From Mesorhizobium sp. (lineage in GTDB: Bacteria; Pseudomonadota; Alphaproteobacteria; Rhizobiales; Rhizobiaceae): a DNA stretch of 35,288 nucleotides. The notes beneath the pieces were generated by a model, which made no database searches, was not told where the DNA came from, and saw only the letters and a program-made list of their open reading frames with translations. The position numbers and the translations under genes were made by a program. Of this stretch, positions 15,684 to 23,363 are shown piece after piece. Positions within the stretch are counted from its first letter, which is position 1, and each line of letters starts with the position of its first letter. The stretch covers positions 1-35,288 of the forward strand of contig JAIPUZ010000036.1 in the NCBI GenBank assembly GCA_022833215.1, read 5' to 3'.

Positions 15684-16664
15684 ATGGCAAAAAGCGAAAA
15701 GACGACAATCTTCCGCGCCGAGCACACACCGCTCAAACTGACATTCCTGCTGTTTTCCGGCGCCTCGATCATGTGCATTGCCTCGGCCATAGATCCACTG
15801 CGTGCCGCCAACCGCATCGCCGGCGAGCGCCTCTTCGATTTCAGGCTGGTGTCGATGAACGGCGAGCCCGCCATGACCACCAGCGACCTGCCGGTGCCGG
15901 TGAGCGGACGCTTCGACCCGCGTGAGAGCACCGATGTCGTCGCCGTCATCGGCGGGTTCGGGATGAGGCAGCAGGGAACCGCCGCCCTGCTCGCCGCTCT
16001 GCGGCAGGCAGCGCGCCCGGCGCGCGCCATCGGCGGCATCGAGGCCGGCACATGGCTGGTCGGTCGCGCCGGATTGCTGGAAGGCCGCGCCGCCACCACC
16101 CACTGGGAGGATCTGGAGGATTTCGCCGCCGCCTTTCCCGGCGCCGATGTGCGGCCCGACCGCTACGTCATCGACGGCCCGGTGTTCACCTCGGGCGGCG
16201 CCTCGCCCACCTTCGACCTGATGCTGCACCTGATCCGCGCGCGGCTCGGCATGGCGGTGGCGCTCGATGTCGCCAGCGTCTTCATCTACGACCAGACGCG
16301 CGCCGCGACCGACGCCCAGCCGCTGGTATCGCTCGGCCGCCTCGACGGCTACGATGCACGGCTGGCACAGTCGGTCCGGCTGATGGAATCCCACATCGAC
16401 CAGCCGCTGACCATCGCCGGCGTGGCGCGGCGCGTCGGCCTCACGCCACGGGCGCTGGAGAACATCTTCCGCCGCTCGATCGGGGAGACGCCCGGCGCCT
16501 ATTACCTGCGCCTGCGCCTCAATGCGGCGCGCCGGCTGGTGGCCGACACGCGCCTGCCGATGGCCGACATCGCGGCTCGCACCGGCTTCTCGTCGGCCGC
16601 CACCTTCTCGCGCGCCTTCACCAGGGGGTTCGGCAGGGCGCCGTCCATGCTGCGGGGCAACTGA
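15684..16664 (+). CDS. GlxA/CdhR-like transcriptional regulator (DJ-1/PfpI-like domain plus AraC HTH)
   Basis: A 326-residue regulator with an N-terminal class-I glutamine-amidotransferase-like (DJ-1/PfpI) sensor domain, residues about 15-190, and a C-terminal AraC-type double HTH, residues about 225-326 (TIAGVARRVGLTPRALENIF, then MADIAARTGFSSAATFSRAF). The nucleophile-elbow cysteine of amidotransferases is replaced (GGIEAGTWLV), as expected for a ligand sensor. It diverges from the BKACE-carnitine dehydrogenase operon just as CdhR does from carnitine genes in Pseudomonas, so it probably activates that operon in response to carnitine or a relative. The open frame extends upstream but only the ATG at 15684 precedes recognisable family sequence. 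Confidence 0.87.
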   Translation: MAKSEKTTIFRAEHTPLKLTFLLFSGASIMCIASAIDPLRAANRIAGERLFDFRLVSMNGEPAMTTSDLPVPVSGRFDPRESTDVVAVIGGFGMRQQGTAALLAALRQAARPARAIGGIEAGTWLVGRAGLLEGRAATTHWEDLEDFAAAFPGADVRPDRYVIDGPVFTSGGASPTFDLMLHLIRARLGMAVALDVASVFIYDQTRAATDAQPLVSLGRLDGYDARLAQSVRLMESHIDQPLTIAGVARRVGLTPRALENIFRRSIGETPGAYYLRLRLNAARRLVADTRLPMADIAARTGFSSAATFSRAFTRGFGRAPSMLRGN

Positions 16665-16874
16665 TCAGGCGGCGGCGCTTTGGTCCGGCTCGCCCTGTTC
16701 CAGCAGGCTCCGCATCTGCCTGGCCAGATGCACCTGCATCCGGCTGGCGACGGCACGGTCCCATTCGCCGCAAGCCTGATTCGCGGCCGGGCGCGGCAGC
16801 GCCATCAGCCGGTCGATGATGGAGTCAGTGCCCCCGTTCGACAGGAGGGCGTCGATTTCGCGATCTTCTTGCAT
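16665..16874 (-). CDS. small protein of unknown function (69 aa)
   Basis: I do not recognise this 69-residue protein. It begins MQEDREIDALLSNGG, is mostly helical in character with a hydrophobic/basic middle (MQVHLARQMRSLL), has one cysteine, and lacks a signal peptide or membrane segment. GAGG lies nine bases upstream of the ATG. It runs tail to tail with the regulator with no gap. A TATAAA box around 16907-16913, read on the minus strand, could belong to its promoter. Codon use looks like the neighbours. It could be spurious, but the ribosome site and placement in an otherwise empty space support it. Confidence 0.55.
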   Translation of the reverse strand: MQEDREIDALLSNGGTDSIIDRLMALPRPAANQACGEWDRAVASRMQVHLARQMRSLLEQGEPDQSAAA

Positions 16875-16965
16875 ATCGGCTCGCCTCGTTTCAGCTTGTT
16901 GCGAGGCTCATTTATAGGATGGCCGTGACGGCTTCATGAAGGCAGGAAGGCGGCATTGCGGCGGC

Positions 16966-16982
16966 AAAAGCGGATCGCTTTT
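16966..16982 (-). terminator. possible terminator after the xylB-xylA-GNAT operon
   Basis: A perfect seven-base inverted repeat with a three-base loop, AAAAGCG-GAT-CGCTTTT, lies 40 bases past the acetyltransferase stop. Read on the minus strand it gives a short hairpin ending in a U-run. Only three G-C pairs stabilise it, so it is a weak candidate. Confidence 0.35.
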
Positions 16983-17021
16983 CCATGATTGCCACGATTG
17001 TGCGAAAAGCCGCCGGGTCGG

Positions 17022-17507
17022 CTATTCTGTATTACCCAGCGTCTTTTCGAACAGGATCGTGGTGAGGCCGCTCTGCCATTCCTCGTCCGGATAGCGCCCC
17101 GTTTCGACATAGCCCAACGCCTTGTAGAAGCTCTGGCTCTCCTCGTTGAAGGTGTCGGTTTCCAGCCGGGCCTGCCGCAACCCCTGTGCGGCCATGTCCC
17201 GCTCCGCCCGCTCCATCAGCCGGCGCCCCACGCCCCTGCGCTGGAAGCCGGAGCTCACATGCAGCGCATCGACAAAATCGCCGACGCAATGGATCAACCC
17301 CGCGATCTCGCAGTCGATTTCAGCCACGAGCATGTCGGCGCCGGCACGCTCCACGAAGCGTCCGCCAATATCGGTATCGAGATAGTTGCGAATGGAGGCC
17401 TCGGTGATCTGCGGCCTCCATGTGCTCTCGAACGTATCGCGCAATATGGCCTTCATGGCCGGAAAATCTTGCGGGCGCGCCGGACGCACAATAATCTCAC
17501 CCGTCAT
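17022..17507 (-). CDS. GNAT family N-acetyltransferase
   Basis: A 161-residue acetyltransferase of the GNAT fold. The acetyl-CoA binding motif A is clear: LHVSSGFQRRGVGRRLMERAERDMAAQG, containing the R/Q-x-x-G-x-G loop. It is followed by ARLETDTFNEESQSFYKALGYVETGR, which is motif B with the FYxxxGY pattern. The acceptor cannot be named; proteins, small amines or antibiotics are all possible in this superfamily. It lies immediately after xylA on the same strand and is probably read through from the xyl promoter, but nothing ties it to xylose. The start is uncertain: the ATG at 17507 has a poor ribosome site, and a GTG at 17525, five bases from the xylA stop, would add six residues. Confidence 0.83.
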   Translation of the reverse strand: MTGEIIVRPARPQDFPAMKAILRDTFESTWRPQITEASIRNYLDTDIGGRFVERAGADMLVAEIDCEIAGLIHCVGDFVDALHVSSGFQRRGVGRRLMERAERDMAAQGLRQARLETDTFNEESQSFYKALGYVETGRYPDEEWQSGLTTILFEKTLGNTE

Positions 17508-17527
17508 TTCAGCCCGCGCACTCACAT

Positions 17528-18853
17528 TTACACATAGCGATTGACCACATTCTCCAGATATTCCTGCCGGCCGGAGCGCGGCTGCGGCTCGATGCCGTCC
17601 TTCACCACGCGCTCGGCCACCTGTTCCAGCGTGCGCTTGCCGCCAAGAATCGCGTTGGCCTCCTCGCCGTTCCAGCCGGCATAACGCTCTTCGAGCGGCT
17701 TGATAAGGGCCTTGTCCTCGATCATGCGGGCCGCCGCCTTCAGGCCGCGCGCACAGCAATCCATGGCGCCGACATGGGCGATCAGCAGGTCTTCCGGGTC
17801 GAGCGACTGGCGGCGCAGCTTGGCATCGAAATTGGTGCCGCCGGTGGTGAAGCCGCCGGCCAGCAGCACCTGATAATAGGCCAGCGCCATTTCCGGCACG
17901 TTGTTGGGGAACTGGTCGGTGTCCCAGCCGGACTGGTAGTCGTTGCGGTTCATGTCGATGGAACCGAAGATACCGAGCGCGCCGGCCAGCGCCAGTTCAT
18001 GCTCGAAAGAGTGGCCGGCGAGGATGGCGTGGCCCTGCTCGATATTGACCTTCACCTCCTTCTCCAGCCCGAAATCCCGGAGGAAGCCGTAGACGGTGGC
18101 GACGTCGTAGTCGTACTGGTGCTTGGTCGGCTCCTGCGGCTTCGGCTCGATCAGGATCGTGCCCCTGAAGCCGATGCGGTGCTTGTAGTCGACGACCATC
18201 GAGAGGAAGCGGCCGGCCTGCTCGCGCTCGCGCTTCATGTCGGTGTTGAGCAGGGTCTCGTAACCCTCGCGCCCGCCCCACAGCACGTAGTTCTCGCCGC
18301 CGAGCCGCTTCGTGACGTCGATGCAGGACTTCACCGTGGCGGCCGCATAGGCGAACACGTCCGGATCGGGATTGGTGGCCGCGCCGGCCATATAGCGGCG
18401 GTGCGAGAACAGATTGGCCGTGCCCCACAACAGCTTCACGCCGGTCTCGGCCTGCTTCTTTTCGAAAATGCCGGCGATCTCGTCGAGGTGCGCGGCGCTC
18501 TCGGCGAAGTTCCTGCCCTCCGGGCGCACATCGGCGTCGTGGAAGCAGTAGTAAGGCACGCCGAGCAGCGAGAACATCTCGAAGGCCACATCCGCCTTGA
18601 GGCGCGCCTTGTCCATGTCGTCGTCCTCGCCCCCTTTTGGGAACCACGGCCGCTCGAAGGTCTGGCCACCGAAGGGATCGCCACCCGGCCAGGCGAAGGA
18701 ATGCCAGTAGGCGACGGCGAAGCGCAGATGGTCCTCCAGCCGCTTGCCGAGCACGATCTCGTCGGGATCGTAGAAGCGATAGGCGAGCGGATTGGTGCTT
18801 TCCGGCCCCTCGTAACGGATGGGTTCGATATCGCCGAAGAAGCCGGTGCTCAT
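17528..18853 (-). CDS. xylA: xylose isomerase
   Basis: Isomerises D-xylose to D-xylulose. The 441-residue length is that of the class II (long) bacterial enzymes. Recognisable blocks are [19 protein letters not shown] at the start, [28 protein letters not shown] with the catalytic histidine, [32 protein letters not shown], the metal-binding [32 protein letters not shown], and [20 protein letters not shown]. The ATG at 18853 has AAGGGAG seven bases upstream and overlaps the xylB stop as ATGA, so translation is coupled. The pentose-phosphate pathway would take the xylulose-5-phosphate made by XylB. Confidence 0.97.
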   Translation of the reverse strand: MSTGFFGDIEPIRYEGPESTNPLAYRFYDPDEIVLGKRLEDHLRFAVAYWHSFAWPGGDPFGGQTFERPWFPKGGEDDDMDKARLKADVAFEMFSLLGVPYYCFHDADVRPEGRNFAESAAHLDEIAGIFEKKQAETGVKLLWGTANLFSHRRYMAGAATNPDPDVFAYAAATVKSCIDVTKRLGGENYVLWGGREGYETLLNTDMKREREQAGRFLSMVVDYKHRIGFRGTILIEPKPQEPTKHQYDYDVATVYGFLRDFGLEKEVKVNIEQGHAILAGHSFEHELALAGALGIFGSIDMNRNDYQSGWDTDQFPNNVPEMALAYYQVLLAGGFTTGGTNFDAKLRRQSLDPEDLLIAHVGAMDCCARGLKAAARMIEDKALIKPLEERYAGWNGEEANAILGGKRTLEQVAERVVKDGIEPQPRSGRQEYLENVVNRYV

Positions 18854-20304
18854 GCTGAAACTCCCTTGATGGCAGGATAGAGGGCGCGGTAGCGCCGGTA
18901 GGCATCCGTGTAGGGCTGCGCCAGAGCTGCGTCCGGCTCGACGGTGCTGCTTGTGGCGGGCGGGGTGCACACAGTGCGCGGATCGGCCCCGGTGGCGGCG
19001 ATCAGGCCGAGACGCGCCGCGCCGAAAGCGGCACCGAAATCGCCATCGGCCGGCACGTCCACCGGAATGCCGAGCGCCGTGGCGATGGCCTTGAGCCAGT
19101 AGGGCGAGCGCGAGCCGCCGCCGATGGCCGTCATCCGTTCCAGCCGCGTGCCGGCGATGGCCAGTGCCTCGAGGCTGTCACGGAAGGCGAAGGCGACGCC
19201 CTCCAGAACCGCCTGCGTCAGCGCAGCGCGGTCGCTCTCATGGGCGAGGCCGGCAAAGACGCCCCGGATGGTTGCGTCATTGTAGGGTGTGCGCTCGCCG
19301 GACAGATAAGGCAGGAAGGTCAGGCCCGATGGGGCCTTGAGATCGTCGCCAAGCTCTGTGGTGAGGTCACCCGCCTTGCGGTCGGTGATGCTGGCCAGCC
19401 AGTTCAGCGAATCCGTGGCCGAGAGGATGACGCCCATCTGGTGCCATGTCTGCGGCAGCGCATGGCAGAAGGTATGCACGGCGCTGGCCGGATTGGGCAG
19501 GTAGGCGGCATTGGCGGCGAACAGCACGCCGGAGGTGCCGAGCGAGACGAAGGCATGGCCTTCGCCCACCGTGCCCATGCCGCAAGCCGAGGCCGCATTG
19601 TCCCCTGCCCCGCCGGCAATCGGGATGCCCGCCTGCATGCCCCATCTGGAAGCCAGTTCAGCACGCAGCGCACCGGCTGGTTCGGTGCCTTCGACAAGGG
19701 CGGGCATGCGGCTCTCGTCCAGCCCGGTCGCGGCAAGCAGTTCGGCCGACCAGCGCCGCCGGCCAACATCCAGCCATGAGGTGCCAGCCGAATCCGACAT
19801 TTCCGACATGTGCTCGCCGGAAAGCCACAGGCGCAGATAGTCCTTCGGCAGCAGCACTTTCGCGACGCGCGCAAAGATATCCGGCTCGTTGGCCTTGACC
19901 CAGACGAGCTTCGGCGCGGTGAAGCCGGGAAAGACGATGTTGCCGGTGATCTCGCGAAAGCGCGGATCGGCATCGAGCGCGGCAGCTTCGGCATGGCTGC
20001 GCGTATCGTTCCACAGAATGCAGGCGCGCAGCACACGGTCGTCGCGGTCGAGCAGCGTCGCGCCATGCATCTGACCGGAGAGGCCGATGCCCTTCACCGC
20101 CGCCAGTTCCTTCGGATGCGAGGACTTCAGCTCGCCGATGGCGTGCTCGCAGGCTTCCAGCCAATCGGCCGGGTCCTGCTCCGACCAGCCGGGATGCGGG
20201 CGCGAAACGTCGAGAGCACCATGACCGGAAGCGACCGGCCGCTGATCGCCGTCGATCAGCAACGCCTTGACGCCGGACGTACCGAGGTCCAGCCCGAGAT
20301 ACAT
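18850..20304 (-). CDS. xylB: xylulokinase
   Basis: Phosphorylates D-xylulose to D-xylulose-5-phosphate. The 484-residue protein is a FGGY-family carbohydrate kinase. It opens with [18 protein letters not shown] (phosphate-binding motif) and contains [64 protein letters not shown] and the C-terminal [16 protein letters not shown] adenine-binding motif. The ATG at 20304 has GGGAGG six to seven bases upstream and fits the family N-terminus; a longer frame upstream does not. First gene of the xyl operon. Kinase first, isomerase second is the reverse of E. coli order. Confidence 0.97.
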   Translation of the reverse strand: MYLGLDLGTSGVKALLIDGDQRPVASGHGALDVSRPHPGWSEQDPADWLEACEHAIGELKSSHPKELAAVKGIGLSGQMHGATLLDRDDRVLRACILWNDTRSHAEAAALDADPRFREITGNIVFPGFTAPKLVWVKANEPDIFARVAKVLLPKDYLRLWLSGEHMSEMSDSAGTSWLDVGRRRWSAELLAATGLDESRMPALVEGTEPAGALRAELASRWGMQAGIPIAGGAGDNAASACGMGTVGEGHAFVSLGTSGVLFAANAAYLPNPASAVHTFCHALPQTWHQMGVILSATDSLNWLASITDRKAGDLTTELGDDLKAPSGLTFLPYLSGERTPYNDATIRGVFAGLAHESDRAALTQAVLEGVAFAFRDSLEALAIAGTRLERMTAIGGGSRSPYWLKAIATALGIPVDVPADGDFGAAFGAARLGLIAATGADPRTVCTPPATSSTVEPDAALAQPYTDAYRRYRALYPAIKGVSA

Positions 20305-20372
20305 GAATTTCCTCCCGATCCGCCACGACAGCGAAAAACCCGAAACGCAAAACCAACCCATATCGTTCGGCG

Positions 20373-20390
20373 ATCCGATTTATTTCGGAT
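20373..20390. promoter_or_regulatory. candidate operator upstream of xylB
   Basis: A perfect six-base inverted repeat, ATCCGA-N6-TCGGAT, sits about 70 bases upstream of the xylB ATG in an A/T-rich stretch of the divergent region. The size and spacing suit a dimeric repressor such as a LacI- or ROK-type xylose regulator. No regulator gene is in the neighbourhood, so the assignment is inference. Confidence 0.4.
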
Positions 20391-20486
20391 ACCGTAAAAA
20401 TTCCCCATTCGCCAGAGAAATGTGTATCGGAGGGCAATCCGCGACAGACACGAACAAATTTTCCCCAGCGCAGGCGCTTTGCCATC

Positions 20487-20516
20487 TTGTCGTCACGAAT
20501 GACAATGTAATAACAT
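20487..20516 (+). promoter_or_regulatory. candidate aztA promoter overlapped by a Zur-box-like palindrome
   Basis: A -35-like TTGTCG (20487-20492) and -10-like ATAACA (20510-20515) are 17 bases apart. The -10 lies inside ATGTAATAACAT (20505-20516), a near-palindrome sharing GTAATAACAT with the site upstream of aztD at 23341-23350. A/T-rich palindromes of this kind are what Zur (the Fur-family zinc repressor) binds upstream of zinc uptake genes. Binding over the -10 would repress transcription when zinc is plentiful. Confidence 0.6.
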
Positions 20517-20555
20517 CACATCGATAGAAACTTCATACGGATCCCAAGCCAGCAC

Positions 20556-21395
20556 ATGGCCGACGCCTGCATCACATTCCGCGACCTGACGCTGGGCTAC
20601 AACAGCCACCCGGCCGTGCACCATCTGTCCGGCGCCGTGCGCAGGGGCTCGCTGACCGCCGTGGTCGGCTCTAACGGATCCGGCAAGTCCACGCTGATGA
20701 AGGGTGTGGTGGGCATGCTGAAGCCGATGGCCGGCTCGGTCGCCGTGACGCCGGGCACGCGGGTCGCCTACCTGCCGCAGCAGTCCGAGCTCGACCGCAC
20801 CTTTCCCGCGCGGGTGGTGGACCTCGTCTCGCTCGGCCTGTGGCCGAAGCGCGGCCTGCTCGGCCGCCACACGGCGCAGGATCGCAAAGTCGTATCTGAA
20901 GCCCTGATGGCGGTGGGGCTGGAAGGCTTCGAGCAGCGGCCTATCGATACGCTCTCCGGCGGTCAGCTCCAGCGCGCCCTGTTCGCGCGGATTCTGGTGC
21001 AGGATGCGGAACTGATCCTGCTGGACGAGCCCTTCAACGCCATCGACGCCAGCACCCTCACCGACCTGATCGCGCTTATCAAGCGCTGGCACGGCGAGAA
21101 TCGTACCGTCATGGTGGTCGTGCACGATCTCGACCTGGTGCGTACCCATTTCCCGGAAGCGCTGCTTCTGGCCCGCAGCCCGGTCGCCTGGGGCGAGGCG
21201 AAGGCGACGCTCGCGCCGGAGAACCTGCTGCGCGCCCGCCAGTTCCACGAAGCGTGGGATGAAAACGCGCCATGGTGCGCCACGGACGACGACCACGACC
21301 ATACGCATGACCATCACGGACATGAGCACCTCCACCATGCCCATGCCCATGCCCATGATGAAGCCGGGCGCGCGGCGCGCGAGAAGGTTGCCTGA
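20556..21395 (+). CDS. aztA: zinc ABC transporter ATP-binding protein AztA/ZnuC
   Basis: ATPase of the zinc importer, 279 residues. Walker A is GSNGSGKST near residue 47, the signature is LSGGQLQR, Walker B is LILLDEPF and the switch histidine is in VVHDLD. The last 35 residues carry a histidine/aspartate-rich tail (DDDHDHTHDHHGHEH, then HAHAHAH), which could bind zinc and sense or buffer cytosolic metal. The tail includes a GCCCAT hexanucleotide run. The gene follows the Zur-box-like promoter by 40 bases and its stop overlaps the permease start by one base. AztA rather than ZnuC is chosen because aztC and aztD follow. Confidence 0.92.
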   Translation: MADACITFRDLTLGYNSHPAVHHLSGAVRRGSLTAVVGSNGSGKSTLMKGVVGMLKPMAGSVAVTPGTRVAYLPQQSELDRTFPARVVDLVSLGLWPKRGLLGRHTAQDRKVVSEALMAVGLEGFEQRPIDTLSGGQLQRALFARILVQDAELILLDEPFNAIDASTLTDLIALIKRWHGENRTVMVVVHDLDLVRTHFPEALLLARSPVAWGEAKATLAPENLLRARQFHEAWDENAPWCATDDDHDHTHDHHGHEHLHHAHAHAHDEAGRAAREKVA

Positions 21396-22270
21396 TGGAC
21401 GCGCTTCACCAGTTTCTTATCGCACCGTTCACCGAATTCGCCTTCATGCAGCGCGGATTGCTGGGCGCGGTGCTCTTGTCGATCAGCGCCTGCCCCATCG
21501 GCGTTTTCCTGATGCTGCGGCGCATGAGCCTGACCGGCGATGCCATGGCCCACGCCATCCTGCCGGGCGCGGCCGCCGGCTTCCTGCTCTATGGCCTGCA
21601 GATCGTCCCGATGACCATCGGCGGGCTGCTGGCCGGCGCCATCGTGGCGCTCGGGGCCGGTGCGGTCTCGCGCCTCACGGTCCAGAAGGAGGATGCCTCC
21701 ATGGCCGCCTTCTACCTGATCTCGCTGGCCCTCGGCGTCACCATGGTGTCGCTGCGCGGCTCCAGTGTCGACCTGATGCATGTGCTGTTCGGCACCGTGC
21801 TGGCGCTCAACAACGCCGCGCTCATGCTGATCGGCATCGTCGCCGCGGTGACGCTTGCCGCGCTCGCCGTGTTCTGGCGCGCGCTGGTGGCGGAATGCCT
21901 CGATCCGCTGTTCCTGCGTTCCGTGTCGCGGCTCGGCACGCCGGTGCATTTCGTCTTCCTCGGGCTGGTCGTACTCAATCTCGTCGCCGGCTTCCAGGCG
22001 CTGGGAACGCTGCTGTCGGTCGGCCTGATGGTGCTGCCGGCCGCCGCCGCCCGCTTCTGGACACAGCGCGTCGAGACCATGGCCGTCCTGGCCATCGCCT
22101 TCGGGCTCGTCTCGTCCATCAGCGGCCTGCTCTTGTCCTATCACGCGGCGCTGCCTTCCGGTCCGGCCATCATCCTTTCCACCGGCATGCTCTATTTCGT
22201 GTCGGTGCTGTTCGGCACGCGCGGCGTGCTGGCAACCCGCCGGCCGCGCCACGCCCACCGGATCGCCTGA
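21395..22270 (+). CDS. aztB: zinc ABC transporter permease AztB/ZnuB
   Basis: Integral membrane channel subunit of 291 residues from the ABC-3 (metal permease) family, with about eight hydrophobic helices. Typical features are the early LLGAVLLSISACPIGVFLMLRRMSLTGDAMAHAILPGAAAGF block, where SLTGDAMAH is the conserved metal-permease motif, GSSVDLMHVLFGTVLALN, and the late ALGTLLSVGLMVLPAAAARF segment. It overlaps aztA by one base and is followed by aztC after 18 bases. It should deliver zinc from the AztC binding protein across the inner membrane. Confidence 0.93.
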   Translation: MDALHQFLIAPFTEFAFMQRGLLGAVLLSISACPIGVFLMLRRMSLTGDAMAHAILPGAAAGFLLYGLQIVPMTIGGLLAGAIVALGAGAVSRLTVQKEDASMAAFYLISLALGVTMVSLRGSSVDLMHVLFGTVLALNNAALMLIGIVAAVTLAALAVFWRALVAECLDPLFLRSVSRLGTPVHFVFLGLVVLNLVAGFQALGTLLSVGLMVLPAAAARFWTQRVETMAVLAIAFGLVSSISGLLLSYHAALPSGPAIILSTGMLYFVSVLFGTRGVLATRRPRHAHRIA

Positions 22271-22288
22271 AAACAGGAAACCTCACGA

Positions 22289-23212
22289 ATGACACTCTTC
22301 AAAAAGCTCGCCTCGGCTTTGATTGTTATAACATTCACGCTGCCTGCCTCGGCGGCGGAAAAGCTCAATGTCATCGCCAGCTTCTCCATCCTCGGCGATT
22401 TCGCGCAAAAGGTCGGCGGAGACCGCATCGAACTGCGCACCATCGTGGGACCCGACAGCGACGCCCATGTCTACGAGCCGAAGCCGGCCGATGCCATCGC
22501 GGTGGCCAAGGCCGATGTGGTGCTGGTGAACGGGCTATTGTTCGAGGGTTTTCTTCAACGCCTGATCGAGGCCAGCGGCACTTCGGCCGAGGTGGTCGAG
22601 GTCAGCAAGGGCGCGGAAATCCTCAACGATCCCGCCGGCGGACATTATCACTACAACGGTGGCAAGGCCGTGTTCCACGAAGCCCCGCTCGATCCGCACG
22701 CATGGCAGTCGGTGGCCAATGCGAAGGTCTATGTGAAGAACATAGAAGAAGCCTTCTGCAAGGCGGATGCCGAAGGTTGCCCGGCCTATCAGGCGAATGC
22801 GAAAGCCTACGGCGCCGAGCTCGACGCGCTGGACAAGGAAATCCGCGACACGGTCGCCTCGATCCCGCAGGATCGCCGCGTCTTCGTGGTTGCCCACAAT
22901 GCCTTCCGCTATTTCGAGCACGACTACGGCATCACCTTCCTCGCCCCGCAGGGCGTTTCGACGGACTCGGAAGCCTCGGCGGCCGATGTCGCCGGCGTCG
23001 TGCGCGAGATCGCCGGACAGCGCGCCACCGCCGTGTTTGCGGAAAACATCTCGAACTCGCGGCTGGTGGAGCAGATCGCCTCGGAAGCCGGCCTGAAACT
23101 CGGCGGCTCGCTCTATTCGGATGCGCTGTCGAAGCCTGACGGAAAGGCCGCGACCTACATCGACATGATGCGCAGCAACCTTGCCACCATCAGGGATGCG
23201 GCCGGTTCCTGA
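22289..23212 (+). CDS. aztC: zinc ABC transporter substrate-binding protein AztC
   Basis: Periplasmic zinc-binding protein of 307 residues (cluster A-I). A Sec signal peptide ends at ASA near residue 22. The four expected zinc ligands are present: His60 (DSDAHVYEP), His137 (LDPHAWQ), His203 (VAHNAF) and Asp278 (YSDAL). The long histidine-rich loop of ZnuA is shortened to GGHYHYNGG near residue 120, as in AztC. It receives zinc directly or from the AztD chaperone encoded next. A perfect palindrome, TGTTATAACA, falls inside its signal-peptide codons (22324-22333) and resembles a Zur half-site pair; it may be coincidental. Confidence 0.93.
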   Translation: MTLFKKLASALIVITFTLPASAAEKLNVIASFSILGDFAQKVGGDRIELRTIVGPDSDAHVYEPKPADAIAVAKADVVLVNGLLFEGFLQRLIEASGTSAEVVEVSKGAEILNDPAGGHYHYNGGKAVFHEAPLDPHAWQSVANAKVYVKNIEEAFCKADAEGCPAYQANAKAYGAELDALDKEIRDTVASIPQDRRVFVVAHNAFRYFEHDYGITFLAPQGVSTDSEASAADVAGVVREIAGQRATAVFAENISNSRLVEQIASEAGLKLGGSLYSDALSKPDGKAATYIDMMRSNLATIRDAAGS

Positions 23213-23234
23213 CCGCGAAGCCGCCGCGCCCTCG

Positions 23235-23272
23235 GGGTCGGCCGGCGCCGTGCATGAGCAGACGGCCGACCC
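23235..23272 (+). terminator. hairpin between aztC and aztD
   Basis: A nine-base perfect inverted repeat, GGGTCGGCC and GGCCGACCC, separated by 20 bases, lies 22 bases past the aztC stop. It has no U-run, so it is not a classical intrinsic terminator. It may partly separate aztABC from aztD or protect the upstream mRNA end. aztD then has its own promoter-like region. Confidence 0.35.
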
Positions 23273-23310
23273 TGTCCTATCCCCCGCGGCAAGGACACCA
23301 GACGCCCGAT

Positions 23311-23350
23311 TTGCGTCCTTTTTACCTCGCCATCTGTAACGTAATAACAT
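23311..23350 (+). promoter_or_regulatory. candidate aztD promoter with Zur-box-like site
   Basis: TTGCGT (23311-23316) and CTGTAA (23334-23339) are 17 bases apart. Immediately downstream GTAATAACAT (23341-23350), inside TAACGTAATAACATTA, repeats the ten-base core found in front of aztA. It abuts the AAGGAG ribosome site of aztD at 23352. Independent zinc-responsive expression of aztD is therefore likely. Confidence 0.55.
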
Positions 23351-23363
23351 TAAGGAGAGAGAT

